From contig NZ_BONI01000011.1 in NCBI RefSeq assembly GCF_016862635.1, forward strand, positions 94,698-158,697: a stretch of DNA of 64,000 nucleotides, given 5' to 3'. The notes under the pieces were generated by a model, which ran no database searches, was not told where the DNA came from, and was given only the letters and a program-made list of their open reading frames with translations. The position numbers and the translations under genes were made by a program. Every line of letters starts with the position of its first letter. Positions within the stretch are counted from its first letter, which is position 1. Below, one piece after another: positions 1 to 9,035 of this stretch. The DNA comes from Catellatospora coxensis. GTDB lineage: Bacteria; Actinomycetota; Actinomycetes; Mycobacteriales; Micromonosporaceae.

Positions 1-649
1 TGAGTGTCTCGATGGTGCCGAAGGTCTTCGAGGACACGATGAACAGCGTCTCGTCGGCTGCCAGGTCCCTGGTCGCCTCGGCCAGGTCGGTGGCGTCGAC
101 GTTCGAGACGAACCGGAACGTGAGGTTGCGGTCGGTGTAGTGGCGCAGCGCCTCGTACGCCATCACGGGTCCCAGGTCGGAGCCGCCGATGCCGATGTTG
201 ACGATGTTGCGGATCGGTTTGCCGGTGTGCCCGCGCCAGGCGCCCGAGCGGATCCTGGTGGCGAAGTCGGCCATCCGGTCGAGGACGTCGTGCACCTGTG
301 CGACGACGTCGGTCCCGTCGACGACGAGCGGGGTCCCTTTCGGCATCCGCAGGGCGACGTGCAGCACCGAGCGGTTCTCGGAGACGTTGATCCGGTCTCC
401 GGCGAACATCGCGTCGCGGCGCGCTTCGAGGTCCGACTCCCGGGCCAGCTGTGCCAGCAGGTTGAGGGTCTTGTCGGTGATGCGGTTCTTGGAGTAGTCG
501 AGGTACAGCCCGGCGGCTTCGGCGGCGTACCGCTCGCCGCGGGTGGGGTCCTCGGCGAACAGGTCGCGTAGGTGGCGGCCTTCGATCTCGGCGTGGTGCT
601 CGGTCAGCGCCTGATAGGCCGGACGGTTACGCAACGGCTGGGTCGCCAT
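1..649 (-). CDS. pgi: Glucose-6-phosphate isomerase, N-terminal part (runs off the window)
   Basis: Interconverts glucose 6-phosphate and fructose 6-phosphate in the cytoplasm (glycolysis/gluconeogenesis). The reverse strand reads continuously from ATG at 649 ([15 protein letters not shown]) to the left edge, giving about 216 residues, roughly the first 40% of the usual 550. The PGI sugar-phosphate-binding region is seen as [18 protein letters not shown], followed by [10 protein letters not shown] and [12 protein letters not shown], all family hallmarks. The C-terminal catalytic residues lie outside the window. No ribosome site of note. Identity is certain; only the 3' end is missing. Confidence 0.97.
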   Translation of the reverse strand, partial: MATQPLRNRPAYQALTEHHAEIEGRHLRDLFAEDPTRGERYAAEAAGLYLDYSKNRITDKTLNLLAQLARESDLEARRDAMFAGDRINVSENRSVLHVALRMPKGTPLVVDGTDVVAQVHDVLDRMADFATRIRSGAWRGHTGKPIRNIVNIGIGGSDLGPVMAYEALRHYTDRNLTFRFVSNVDATDLAEATRDLAADETLFIVSSKTFGTIETL

Positions 650-911
650 TCCTCGTGCTCCACGGTTCGGGTGGGAGTGGGTCCGTCTGGTCAGCGGTCA
701 CGGTGCGCGTTCAGCACGGACCGGAATCCGACCTGGACCGGTCAGTCCTCGAATGCCAGCGGTACGCCGTTACTTCCTGAATGTCGCTTCCTGAGGATAC
801 GCCCGTGCCCGCTGTCTCAGGCGGTCAACCGGGCAACCGGGCCGGGTCGCCGACGGCGTCGAGGGCCGCGGCCTGCGCGACGGCACGAGTGTCGTGCCCT
901 CGGCGGCCGGC

Positions 912-1868
912 TCAGAACGTGGCGATCGGGTTGACCGGGCTGCCGGACGTGCCGGCGAAGCGGACCGGCGCGACGGCGAGCTGGAAGTCCCACTGCCCGA
1001 GCTCGGCAGCCGCCGTCGCGCACTGCTCCAGGTCGCAGTTGTCGAGCATCCACAGACCCATGGCGACGAGGCTGACAGCGTGGACCGGCATCAGCACGTC
1101 GTCGTACCCGGAGGGCTGGACGTCCTGGGGGGTGTCGGCGCCGATCAGCGCGACCTGCCGTTCGTGCAGCCAGGGCAGGCAGGACGCGTGCCAGCCGGCC
1201 TGCGTGAAGCCGCCGGCGTCGCCGCGCTCGTGCCGGAAGCGGCCGTAGCCGGTCCGCAGCAGCACCGCGTCGCCGGGCCGCACCCGCACCCCCTGGCGGC
1301 GCTCGGCCTCCTCGAGATCGTCAGGGGTCACACCCCGCCCCGGCTCCAGCCACGGCACGCCGCGGACCTTCGCGACGTCCAGCAGGACACCACGGGTGAC
1401 GATGCCGTCCGCCGCAGCGGTGACGGCCGCCCACGCCGATCCCGTCGCACCGTCGACCAGCGAGTGCGGGCGCCCGTTGTACATCTTGCCGTCCCAGAAG
1501 ATGTGGCACGGCGAGTCGAGGTGGGTGATCGTGTTGCCGTGGAACGTGAGGCCGAGCCGCTCCGATGAGAAGCCCCAGCGCCGGTCGGCGTGGAAGGCGG
1601 CGACCGGCATGTTCTCGGCGCCCGGCATGTCGGCGGCGCACGGGCACGTCGTCGTCGACCGCTCCATCTCGGCCGGCACGGCGACGTCCCACGCGCACGA
1701 CACGCTCCTGCCGTGGCGTACGGCCCGCGCGGCCGCCAGCCGGACGTCGTCGGTGACGTGGTTCAGCGTGCCGCGTTGGTCGTCGTCGCCCCAGCGACCC
1801 CAGTTCGACAGCGTGTCGAAGTATCCGAGCACGTCGTCCTGAGTGGGCATCGGTCGGCTTGCCGTCAT
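912..1868 (-). CDS. Cyclase family protein (kynurenine formamidase-like metal hydrolase)
   Basis: A 318-residue member of the putative cyclase family (PF04199), metal-dependent amide/ester or lactone hydrolases that include KynB-type formamidases. The signature appears as HGNTITHLDSPCHIFWDG, corresponding to the HxGTHxDxPxH metal site; the usual GTH is NTITH here. A later GADTPQDV segment is also typical. ATG at 1868 is chosen because GGAGGAG lies about 11 nt upstream; the frame stays open to 1964 but lacks that support. It is followed on the same strand by no close partner, but the next gene upstream (2169-3041) points the same way, so the pair may act in one small catabolic route. The substrate cannot be told from sequence. 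Confidence 0.85.
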   Translation of the reverse strand: MTASRPMPTQDDVLGYFDTLSNWGRWGDDDQRGTLNHVTDDVRLAAARAVRHGRSVSCAWDVAVPAEMERSTTTCPCAADMPGAENMPVAAFHADRRWGFSSERLGLTFHGNTITHLDSPCHIFWDGKMYNGRPHSLVDGATGSAWAAVTAAADGIVTRGVLLDVAKVRGVPWLEPGRGVTPDDLEEAERRQGVRVRPGDAVLLRTGYGRFRHERGDAGGFTQAGWHASCLPWLHERQVALIGADTPQDVQPSGYDDVLMPVHAVSLVAMGLWMLDNCDLEQCATAAAELGQWDFQLAVAPVRFAGTSGSPVNPIATF

Positions 1869-2168
1869 CCGAGCATCGACTCCTCCGGTCGTACGGTTCG
1901 TGGCCGCGTGGGTCGGGACGTCCCGCCCTCGCCCGCTGGTGAACCGGCATGACACTACCTGCACGGGCAGACAGCCGGCCGGTCATGGCGTCGGGCGCGG
2001 CGTGCCTGTCGCCGACCGTCACAGTGACCATGCGGTTTGGCCGACGGCGATCAACCGGCCGGCAAGGTGAACCTGTTCGATGCCACCCAGTTCGAACCCC
2101 GGGCGTGCAATTAGTCGGATCAGGTCGGTGAACCGCGGCCGCGCCCCCGGCGCGTCTCGGGCGTGTGC

Positions 2169-3041
2169 TCAGCTCCCGTGGCCGTCGGCGGAGGCTTCGG
2201 GCTGGGTGAAGGCCTCGACCACGGCGGCGATGTCGGCGTCGCCGAGACCGGCTGCGGACGCCCGCGCGTACAGGTCCCTTGTCACCGTCAGCAGTTGCGG
2301 CGCGAGCCCGGTCCGGCCGGCCGCCTCCACCATCAGGTCCAGGTCCTTGCGTATCCCGTCGACCGCGAACGACGGCGCGTAGTCGCCGGACACCATGGCC
2401 GCGCCCTTGATCTGCGCGTACGGCGCGCCGGTCGGGGTGCCGTCGATCGCCTCCAGGAACAGCCACGGGTCCAGGCCGAGGACCCGCGCGAACTGCACGG
2501 ACTGCGCGACCCCGGCATTGAGCAGCGCCACCCAGCAGTTGCACACCAGCTTCAACGCGCTGGCCGGTCCCGGCATGTCGCCGACCACCACGGTGCGGGA
2601 GCCGACCGCCTCGAACACCGGCCGGCATCGGTCGAGCAGCGACGGATCACCGGACGCGAGGACCACCAGCGTGCCGTCCTCGGCCGGTTTCCTGGTCCCG
2701 AGGACCGGCGCGTCGACGATACGGGGCACCCCCTGGGCAAGCTCCCGGATGCCGTCGACGCCGACCGTCGCCGACTGGATCCACACCGCGTCCGGGCCCA
2801 TCGCGGCGGTCAGCTCATCCTTGACGGACAGCGTCGCACCCGCGTCGAACAGCATGGTGACCACGGCCTGCGCGCCGGTCACCGCCGCTGCGACCGTCGA
2901 CGCCGGCACCGCGCCGGCCGGGGCCAGTTCCCGGGCCCGGGCCGGGTCACGGTTCCACACCGTCACCTCATGCCCGGCGCGAAGCAGCGATCGCGCCATC
3001 CCGGCGCCCATCGCACCGGCCCCTATCACCGCTACTCGCAT
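2169..3041 (-). CDS. NAD(P)-binding beta-hydroxyacid dehydrogenase (3-hydroxyisobutyrate dehydrogenase family)
   Basis: 290 residues, the normal length for the 3-hydroxyisobutyrate/6-phosphogluconate-dehydrogenase-like reductases. The N-terminus carries a Rossmann dinucleotide motif (VIGAGAMGAGMARSLL, residues 5-20) followed by the acceptor loop VWNRDP, whose Arg suggests NADP preference. A DAPVLGTRKPAEDGTL segment matches the substrate-binding DAPVSGG motif, with the second half altered. The catalytic Lys region is represented by ALKLVCNCW, where the family normally has K-x3-N; Lys is present and Cys/Asn follow. Same strand as the cyclase gene, about 300 nt upstream of it. Substrate unknown; an imine-reductase-like role is an alternative. 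Confidence 0.85.
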   Translation of the reverse strand: MRVAVIGAGAMGAGMARSLLRAGHEVTVWNRDPARARELAPAGAVPASTVAAAVTGAQAVVTMLFDAGATLSVKDELTAAMGPDAVWIQSATVGVDGIRELAQGVPRIVDAPVLGTRKPAEDGTLVVLASGDPSLLDRCRPVFEAVGSRTVVVGDMPGPASALKLVCNCWVALLNAGVAQSVQFARVLGLDPWLFLEAIDGTPTGAPYAQIKGAAMVSGDYAPSFAVDGIRKDLDLMVEAAGRTGLAPQLLTVTRDLYARASAAGLGDADIAAVVEAFTQPEASADGHGS

Positions 3042-3252
3042 CAGGCGCCTTTCGGTGACTTGTCAGGCCGACGTCGCGCTACTCGACGTCGACGGGGCAG
3101 ACCAGCCGCCGGGGGCAGGGCCAGTCTACGGCTCGCCGAGGCCGGCGGGGCCCCTGGCCAAGGAAACCGTCGGTGCGGCGGCTCACCACCGGCACTCTCG
3201 ATGTCCAAGACCCCGACACGCCGGGGTGCGCGTCGTACGGTCCGGGAGTGGC

Positions 3253-3774
3253 TCAGCGGGCCTCGGGTGCGCGGGCGCCGGTGGAGCGCTCGCCTCGCGC
3301 GGCCTCGCGTGAGGCGACGATGGCGCCGGTCATCCGGCGGATCACGGCTGCCGCGACGACCAGGTCCTCGGTCGGCAGGTCGACCACGGCCTCGGCCATG
3401 CGCCGGCCGAGCGGCTGGAAGAACTCCCTCGCCATCTCCAATGCGGTGTCGTTCATCGACAGGGTGATGCGGCGGCGGTCGCGCGGGTCGCGGATGCGCT
3501 CGACGTGCCCGGCGTCCTGAAGCCGGTCGATAAGCGAGGTGGTGGCGGGAGCGCCCAGGCCGAGCCGGGCGGCGAGCTCCCCCGCGGTGATGGGGCGGCC
3601 TGCCTCGTCGCTGACGGCGATCCACATGATGGCGTTGAGGTCGTTGCGGCCGAGGCCGTGGGTGCGGGCGAAGACGTCGACGAACACGTCGCTCTCGACC
3701 GAGCTGGCCTGCAGTGCTCTGGTGAGTTCGTCGAACGCGGCGGCCCGGTCGGTGGGCCCCGTTTGCTCTGCCAT
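3253..3774 (-). CDS. MarR family transcriptional regulator
   Basis: A winged-helix repressor of about 173 residues. The HTH and wing are clear: TAGELAARLGLGAPATTSLIDRLQDAGHVER followed by the DPRDRRRI wing is split here only for description; the DxRDRR wing is diagnostic of MarR. Start ATG at 3774 (MAEQTG) is preferred over GTG at 3783 because AGGG lies 8 nt upstream. It is divergent from the MMPL exporter gene (start 3865), with only 90 nt between them holding an inverted repeat, so it probably represses itself and the exporter and responds to a small aromatic or lipophilic ligand. Ligand unknown. Confidence 0.9.
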   Translation of the reverse strand: MAEQTGPTDRAAAFDELTRALQASSVESDVFVDVFARTHGLGRNDLNAIMWIAVSDEAGRPITAGELAARLGLGAPATTSLIDRLQDAGHVERIRDPRDRRRITLSMNDTALEMAREFFQPLGRRMAEAVVDLPTEDLVVAAAVIRRMTGAIVASREAARGERSTGARAPEAR

Positions 3775-3790
3775 GGCCCACACCCTATCA

Positions 3791-3820
3791 TTTCGATAGT
3801 CGAACTATTCGCTCATCGAA
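3791..3820. promoter_or_regulatory. Probable MarR operator between marR-type gene and MMPL exporter
   Basis: Nested inverted repeats sit between divergent start codons: ATAGT-CGA-ACTAT at 3796-3808 and an outer TTCGAT (3792-3797) with ATCGAA (3815-3820). The location and dyad fit autoregulation by the adjacent MarR protein. Direct evidence is the symmetry; binding is inferred. Confidence 0.5.
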
Positions 3821-3864
3821 TGGTTGCGTCGTCCACGAACTGCCGGAGAACAGGAGCCAAGACC

Positions 3865-6006
3865 ATGGGTGCGCGCCTCGCCACGTGGATCACGAGCCGG
3901 CTCGGAGCGGGACTCATCCTGCTCGCGACCGTGGCTCTGTCCGCGCTGGTGTTCCTGACCAGCCCTGCCCAGCCCGCAGCAGGCCCGACCGACGGCCTGC
4001 CCGAAGGCAAGCAGTCCACTCGCGTCACCGAACTGATGGACCGCTTCGCCGGCGGCCGGACCGAGTCCGCCATCATCGTGTTCGAACAACCCGACGCCGC
4101 GCTCACCGAAACCGACCGCCAGACCCTCGACGGCGTACGCCAGACCGTGTCAGGCCGTGACCACATCGGCGACCTGCCCCCGATCGGCTACGCCGACGAC
4201 GGCCGGGCCGCCCTGCTGGTCGTGCCGTTCGAAGCCGACCTGCCCGACGAGGTCAGCAACGCCACGGTCGACGGCCTGCGCGCCGCGCTGCGCGACGCCG
4301 CCCTGCCCGACGGAGTCACCGCACAGGTCACCGGCGGCGCCGCCTTCGGCCGCGACATCTCCGCCGCCTTCGCCGGCGCCGACACCACCCTGCTCGCGTC
4401 GACCGCGATCGTGGTGGCCCTGCTGCTGCTGGTCACCTACCGCAGCCCGATCCTGTGGATCGTCCCGCTGACCGTGATCGGCCTGGGCGACCAGCTCGTC
4501 GCCAAGCTGCTGCCCTGGATCGGGCACCTGCTCGGCGAGCCCACCGACGCCTCCGTCGCCGGCATCGTCTCCGTGCTCGTCTTCGGTGCCGGCACCGACT
4601 ACGCGCTGCTGCTCATCTCCCGCTACCGCGAGGAACTGCGCCGCACCCCCGACCGCCGCACCGCGCTGGCCACTGCCGTACACGCCGCCGGCCCTGCCGT
4701 CATCGGCAGCGCGGGGACCGTCATCCTGGCCCTGCTCACCCTGGTCTTCGCCGTACTGACCAGCAACCGCACCCTCGGCATCGCCGCCGCGGCCGGCGTC
4801 GGCGTGGCCCTGCTGTTCGGGCTCGTGGTGCTGCCCGCCGCGCTGGCGATGCTGCCCCGCGGGGCGTTCTGGCCACTGGTGCCCGCCGTCGGCAGCGCCG
4901 AGACCAACGAGACCGGCATCTGGGCGCGCATCGCCCGGCTCGTTGGCCGACGCCCGGTCGGCGTGCTGGCCGCCGCCGCCCTCGTGCTCGTCGCGCTCGG
5001 GGCCGGGCTGCTGACCACCACCATCGGACTGTCGCAGACCGAGCAGTTCCGCACCGAAGTCGAGTCGGTCCAGGCGCAGCAGACCCTGGCCGCCCACTTC
5101 CCCGCCGGATCCTCCCAGCCGCTGCGGGTCGTCGTGCCCGCCACCGCGGCCGGGCAGGCAGCCGACACGGCCCGGCAGACCCCCGGAGTGTCCGCGGTCG
5201 GCCGCGCCGAGCAGTCCGCCGACGGCACGCTGGCGCTGCTGCCGGTGCAGCTGACCGACGAGTCGGGCACCGCAGGCGCCGACCGCGCGGTCACCTCGCT
5301 GCGCGAACGCCTTTCCGCGGTCGCCGGGCCGCAGGCGCTGGTGGGCGGAGCGGCAGCCGCCGACCTCGACCAGCGTGACGCCAACGCCCGCGACAACGCC
5401 GTGGTCGCCCCGCTCGTGCTCGCGGTGGTGCTGATCGTCCTCATCGCACTGCTGCGCTCGGTCGTCGGGCCGCTGATGCTGCTGGCCACCGTCGTGCTCA
5501 GCTTCGCCGCCAGCCTGGGCGCGGCGAGCCTGGTGTTCGCGGCGCTCGACATCCCGGCGCTGGCGTCCAGCGTCCCGTTGCTGGCGTTCCTGTTCCTGGT
5601 CGCGCTCGGCGTGGACTACAACATCTTCCTGGTCAGCCGCGCGCGGGAGGAAACCGTGGCACGCGGCGACACCCGGGCGGGCATGCTGCGGGCGCTGTCG
5701 GCGACCGGCGGGGTCATCACCTCGGCCGGGGTGCTGCTGGCCGCGGTGTTCACGGTCCTGGGCGTGCTGCCGGTCATCGTGCTGACGCAGCTGGGCATCA
5801 TCGTCGGCATCGGTGTCCTGCTCGACACCCTGCTGGTGCGCACCCTGGTGGTGCCGGCCCTGGCGATGCTGCTCGGCGAACGATTCTGGTGGCCGTCGCG
5901 CCCGGCATCCCAGAGCGCCGCGCTCAATGCGCCGCGTCGGGAGTACGCCGCCGACCTCCGCCCGGCCGGTGCCGAACGGCGTGAGACCGCGACGGCCGAA
6001 CACTGA
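3865..6006 (+). CDS. MMPL family RND-type transporter
   Basis: A 713-residue inner-membrane exporter of the MMPL (mycobacterial membrane protein large) family of RND transporters, which move lipids or hydrophobic toxins using the proton gradient. Layout: TM1 near residues 13-33, a first extracytoplasmic loop, then two hydrophobic blocks of five to six helices (about 170-345 and 515-690) separated by a second periplasmic loop. The paired GAGTDYALLLISRYREEL and ALGVDYNIFLVSRAREE motifs are the MMPL proton-relay signatures (GxDYxxF/L). ATG at 3865 is set by AGGAG at 3852-3856; the frame is open further upstream but that part lies antisense to the MarR gene. Divergent MarR control is likely. Substrate unknown. 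Confidence 0.92.
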   Translation: MGARLATWITSRLGAGLILLATVALSALVFLTSPAQPAAGPTDGLPEGKQSTRVTELMDRFAGGRTESAIIVFEQPDAALTETDRQTLDGVRQTVSGRDHIGDLPPIGYADDGRAALLVVPFEADLPDEVSNATVDGLRAALRDAALPDGVTAQVTGGAAFGRDISAAFAGADTTLLASTAIVVALLLLVTYRSPILWIVPLTVIGLGDQLVAKLLPWIGHLLGEPTDASVAGIVSVLVFGAGTDYALLLISRYREELRRTPDRRTALATAVHAAGPAVIGSAGTVILALLTLVFAVLTSNRTLGIAAAAGVGVALLFGLVVLPAALAMLPRGAFWPLVPAVGSAETNETGIWARIARLVGRRPVGVLAAAALVLVALGAGLLTTTIGLSQTEQFRTEVESVQAQQTLAAHFPAGSSQPLRVVVPATAAGQAADTARQTPGVSAVGRAEQSADGTLALLPVQLTDESGTAGADRAVTSLRERLSAVAGPQALVGGAAAADLDQRDANARDNAVVAPLVLAVVLIVLIALLRSVVGPLMLLATVVLSFAASLGAASLVFAALDIPALASSVPLLAFLFLVALGVDYNIFLVSRAREETVARGDTRAGMLRALSATGGVITSAGVLLAAVFTVLGVLPVIVLTQLGIIVGIGVLLDTLLVRTLVVPALAMLLGERFWWPSRPASQSAALNAPRREYAADLRPAGAERRETATAEH

Positions 6007-6063
6007 CCACCCTGTGTCCACTCTGCGCGGGTAAACGGACAACCATTCGCCAGCGCGAACGAA

Positions 6064-6089
6064 GCGGCGGCCCGTCGTCGGGCCGCCGC
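6064..6089 (+). terminator. Terminator hairpin after MMPL gene
   Basis: Perfect 11-bp inverted repeat GCGGCGGCCCG/CGGGCCGCCGC around a TCGT loop, 58 nt after the MMPL stop codon. No U-tract, as is common in actinomycetes. Confidence 0.6.
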
Positions 6090-6130
6090 ACCGGGCAGGC
6101 GACCGCGACACCAAGCTGTGGTTCCTCGTC

Positions 6131-6271
6131 ATGCACCTCGGCGACCAGTATCGGGTGCCGGTCGCGGCGGCGATGGCCGTCATCGGAGTGGCCCTGCTCT
6201 GGTGGGGCACCGTCCTGTCACGCCGATGGGAACGGATGGCGTCGCTGGAGCCAGAAGTGCCCGAACCCTGA
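6131..6271 (+). CDS. Possible small membrane protein (46 aa) or gene remnant
   Basis: A short reading frame from ATG 6131 encodes MHLGDQYRVPVAAAMAVIGV, a hydrophobic stretch ending LLWWGTVLSRRWERM, and an acidic tail; one transmembrane helix with positive residues on the inside. The frame is open upstream through the terminator hairpin (KLWFLV precedes the Met), so it may be the tail of a decayed gene rather than an independent one. No ribosome site is convincing. A hairpin follows it. I do not recognise a family. Confidence 0.3.
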   Translation: MHLGDQYRVPVAAAMAVIGVALLWWGTVLSRRWERMASLEPEVPEP

Positions 6272-6290
6272 GCGTGGGACGTCCGGTCGA

Positions 6291-6337
6291 AGGGCAAGGC
6301 AAGCCCGCGTTCGCGGGCATGCTCTGCCTTTCGCCCT
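6291..6337 (+). terminator. Compound hairpin upstream of the FBP gene
   Basis: Nested stems: AGGGC/GCCCT outermost, AAGGCA/TGCCTT, and an inner GCCCGCG/CGCGGGC with a TT loop. It would end transcripts arriving from the left before the FBP gene. Confidence 0.5.
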
Positions 6338-6420
6338 CACCTGCGCGAAATCGAGTGGACGGGTGCCGCGCGACCGGCCACTGTGGGCCACGCCCCCTGA
6401 CCTGACCTGACAGGATGATC

Positions 6421-6939
6421 ATGCAAACCATGACCGCTGCCGAGATCCGGAACTGCTTGGCGAACACGTCGAAAGGCGAGGCCCAACGGCTGACGCTGCC
6501 CGCGTCACCCGAGCTCGTCCCCTGGGCTGACCTGGACTTCCTCGGCTGGCGCGACGCCAAGGCGCCAGGTCGGGCATACCTGGTGACACCGTTGGACGCC
6601 ACGGTCGTCGGGCTGGCGCTGAGCGCGACCGTACCGCCCCGGAGCCTGATGCGGTCGAACATGTGCCAGTTCTGCCACACCATGCACGACGCGGCCTCCA
6701 TCGCCCTGTTCTCGGCCCGGCTGGCCGGTGCGGCCGGACGTGCGGGCAACACGGCCGGGACATATGCCTGCACCGACCTGGCGTGCTCGCTTTACATTCG
6801 CGACCTGCGCAAACCGTTCCTGCCACAGCCGCAGGAAACGCTCACCGCGCCGGAGCGCGTCGCACGGCTGCGGCTCAAGGTGGCCGCGTTCGTCACCCGG
6901 GTGCTCGACGGCTCATCGGGCTCGCGCCGAGCAGCGTGA
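6421..6939 (+). CDS. FBP domain zinc protein (elongation factor G-binding family)
   Basis: About 172 residues matching the FBP family (fibronectin-binding/EF-G-binding treble-clef proteins, FusB/FusC relatives). The zinc site is visible as CQFCHTMHD and, some 50 residues on, CTDLACSLYIRD, giving the C-x2-C ... C-x4-C/treble clef arrangement. The family C-terminal helix (RVARLRLKVAAFVTRVL) is present. FusB-like proteins bind EF-G and rescue it from fusidic acid; actinobacterial homologues are often uncharacterised, so resistance should not be assumed. ATG at 6421 is preferred because AGGA lies 5 nt upstream; ATG at 6415 is the in-frame alternative. Convergent with the TetR gene. Confidence 0.82.
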   Translation: MQTMTAAEIRNCLANTSKGEAQRLTLPASPELVPWADLDFLGWRDAKAPGRAYLVTPLDATVVGLALSATVPPRSLMRSNMCQFCHTMHDAASIALFSARLAGAAGRAGNTAGTYACTDLACSLYIRDLRKPFLPQPQETLTAPERVARLRLKVAAFVTRVLDGSSGSRRAA

Positions 6940-6993
6940 AAGGGACTGCTTCGGCAGACCTCGCGTCGCCACGTGCCTGCTGATCGACAGCGG

Positions 6994-7650
6994 CTACTTG
7001 TCACGCACGCGCGAGCGCCGAGGCTCGCTGCCCGGCGAGGGGCGGCGAAAGACTCCGTACCACCAGGTTGCGGCCAGCTCGCGGGCGGCGGCGTCGTCGC
7101 TGTTGTCCTCGCTCGTGGTGACGTGCCGCAGCAGGAAACGGTCGCCACCGTCGATCATCAGCCGGGTCGCCGCCTCGACGTGGACGTCCGCAGGCGTGCG
7201 CCCGGCCGCCAGCTCCTCGGCGAGCACCTGCCGGACGTTGGATCGGAACGGTTCGAGCCGGGAGTCCCAGAAGTCACGCACGATCGGGTCGTACGCCGAT
7301 GCTTCGTGTACCGCGGCGAGGATTTCGGCGTTGGCCCGGTAGGTGGCGATGACCTCGCCGAACGTGGCGGTAAGCGCGTCCAGGCCGGCCAGCGGACGCC
7401 ACGCGGAGGCGATGCCGAAGGAGGTCTGGCTCATGGTGTCGGCCAGCCGCAGCAGGAGCTGCGTCTTGTCGGCGAAGTACAGGTAGAACGTCGACCGCGC
7501 CACGCCCGACTCGGCCGCGATGCGCTGCACGCCCAGCTCGGTGTAGCCGGCGCCCTCGCGCAGCAGGCGGCTGACCGTGCCGAGGATCTGCGCCTCGACC
7601 GGCAGGCGGCGCTCGGCACCAGCGGACGGGCGTCGAGTGATGGACGGCAT
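6994..7650 (-). CDS. TetR/AcrR family transcriptional regulator
   Basis: 218 residues. The N-terminal HTH reads ILGTVSRLLREGAGYTELGV then IAAESGVARSTFYLYFADK, the classic TetR recognition helix with FYxYFxxK. The C-terminal half is a ligand-binding helical bundle with TCxxR-like positions absent. It is followed on the same strand by nothing close and is separated from its upstream neighbours by about 150 nt. The target is not obvious; the small ORF and SDR gene upstream are on the same strand but not overlapping. Confidence 0.88.
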   Translation of the reverse strand: MPSITRRPSAGAERRLPVEAQILGTVSRLLREGAGYTELGVQRIAAESGVARSTFYLYFADKTQLLLRLADTMSQTSFGIASAWRPLAGLDALTATFGEVIATYRANAEILAAVHEASAYDPIVRDFWDSRLEPFRSNVRQVLAEELAAGRTPADVHVEAATRLMIDGGDRFLLRHVTTSEDNSDDAAARELAATWWYGVFRRPSPGSEPRRSRVRDK

Positions 7651-7797
7651 ACGCGGATCTTAGAACGTCCTGCGTCGTGGCCGATGGTGGCAGCGGCGTG
7701 GCCGGATTCGGATGACCTGCCGCTGCCACCCTGCGCCTTTCTGGCGGGCGGAGCAAGGTGCCGCCGCCGTGCCCGTGTGCTTGTGCCGTTGCTCGGT

Positions 7798-7956
7798 TCA
7801 GCGCCGGATGAAGTTGTACGGTGCCAGCCCATACCGTGACAGGCTGCCCAGCGAGATTCGGGCGCGGTTGTTGACCTTGCGGTGGCGGCCGCGGTGCGAC
7901 CAGCGTTTCATGGTGGAAGCCACGAGGGCGATTCCGCGCGGTTGAATCGAGAACAT
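7798..7956 (-). CDS. Small basic hypothetical protein (52 aa)
   Basis: A short ORF starting MFSIQPRGIALVASTMKRWS and ending SRYGLAPYNFIRR, highly basic. GGAG is placed 8 nt before the ATG at 7956, and about 83% of third codon positions are G or C, both of which favour real coding over chance. The frame stays open upstream to 8010. No domain recognised; it lies between the TetR and SDR genes on the same strand. A small nucleic-acid or ribosome-associated protein is possible but unsupported. Confidence 0.4.
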   Translation of the reverse strand: MFSIQPRGIALVASTMKRWSHRGRHRKVNNRARISLGSLSRYGLAPYNFIRR

Positions 7957-8038
7957 CGGTTCGACTCCACTGTTCGCGAAACGTGATTCGGTTTCGGTGA
8001 TTGGCCGCACGCGTGTGCGTTCTTGGAGATTTCGTTGC

Positions 8039-8875
8039 TCAGGGTGTGGCGAAGTCGGTGCTCAGAGAGATTTCGCGCCATATGTCCAGCTCGGCGCGTG
8101 CGGAACACAGTTTGTTCTCGATGTCGTGGACCGCGGCTGCGCCGAGGGCGAGCCGGGCAGGCATCGCATCGGTGTCGACCACCGCCAGGATCGCCTCGGC
8201 GGCCTTGACCGGATCCCCGTCCTGGGCGTGATTGCTGCCGTCGGCCCACGCGCGCATCGCACCGGCGCTGTCGCCGTAGCCCTCGATCTCGACCGCGGCG
8301 CGGTGCAGGGAGCTGCTGTCCAGGAAATCGGTGCGGAACGGGCCCGGCTCGATCGCGGTCGCCTGGACGCCCAGCGGCCCGAGCTCGACTCGCAACGACT
8401 CCGTGAGCGCTTCGACGGCGAACTTGGTCGCGCAGTAGACACCCCAGCCGGGCCAGGACACGAACCCGCCGACGGAGCTGAGGTTCACGATGCGGCCCTT
8501 ACCGCGCGCCCGCATGACCGGCAGCACCGCCCGTGTGACGGCCAGCAGACCGAACACGTTGGTCTCGAAAACTGCGCGGACCTCCGCGTCCGAGGCCTCT
8601 TCGACGGCGCCGAGCAGGCCGCGACCGGCGTTGTTGACCAGTACGTCGATGCCGCCGAACCTCGCGCTCGCTGCCGCGACGGCGGCTCTGGCCTGTGCCT
8701 CGGAGGTCACGTCAAGTTCGACGGCCAGCAGTTGCTCGGCGAATCCCGGCAACGACTTCTCCGCGACCTGCGGGTCGCGGGCGGTGGCCACGACGTTGTC
8801 GCCGCGCTGCAGGGCCTGGCGGGCGATCTCCAGTCCGAAGCCGCGGGACGCTCCGGTGATGAACCATGTCGTCAC
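8039..8875 (-). CDS. Short-chain dehydrogenase/reductase (classical SDR)
   Basis: 278 residues. NAD(P)-binding TGASRGFG at residues 7-14, VNNAG near 80, Ser of LSSVGGF, and the catalytic YCATK (Tyr-x3-Lys) are all present, so it should be an active oxidoreductase. TARDP after beta-2 suggests NADP(H). GTG at 8875 is the start, preceded by AAAGG; the longer frame to 9061 would overlap the divergent XRE gene promoter. Divergent from the XRE regulator at 9036, a common arrangement of regulator and regulated SDR. Substrate unknown. Confidence 0.9.
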   Translation of the reverse strand: MTTWFITGASRGFGLEIARQALQRGDNVVATARDPQVAEKSLPGFAEQLLAVELDVTSEAQARAAVAAASARFGGIDVLVNNAGRGLLGAVEEASDAEVRAVFETNVFGLLAVTRAVLPVMRARGKGRIVNLSSVGGFVSWPGWGVYCATKFAVEALTESLRVELGPLGVQATAIEPGPFRTDFLDSSSLHRAAVEIEGYGDSAGAMRAWADGSNHAQDGDPVKAAEAILAVVDTDAMPARLALGAAAVHDIENKLCSARAELDIWREISLSTDFATP

Positions 8876-9023
8876 GTGTATGCCTTTCGCAGTGGACCGC
8901 TGACCGGCCCGGTGGACGCCTTCGACGGTGCCCGGGCGGACCGGGCCGGGCCAGGCAGCGCTGCACCGTGGGCAGCTCGTGCCTGGGATTGCCAGTACCA
9001 GGCAGCCGGCGCGGCGGTGCGCC

Positions 9024-9029
9024 GATAAT
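9024..9029 (+). promoter_or_regulatory. Possible -10 box of a leaderless XRE transcript
   Basis: GATAAT ends 6 nt before the ATG at 9036, the spacing expected when the transcript begins at the start codon; there is no Shine-Dalgarno sequence before this ATG. Confidence 0.3.
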
Positions 9030-9035
9030 GGCCGT

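Noticed and set aside
4150..6297. A 715-residue frame antisense to the MMPL gene
   Set aside because: It is a GC-codon shadow: low-complexity Gln/Gly/Arg/Asp composition, no domain, and it exactly opposes a clear transporter. Similar long antisense frames at 17861-20335, 32706-35150, 51821-54706 and 56223-57923 were dropped for the same reason.
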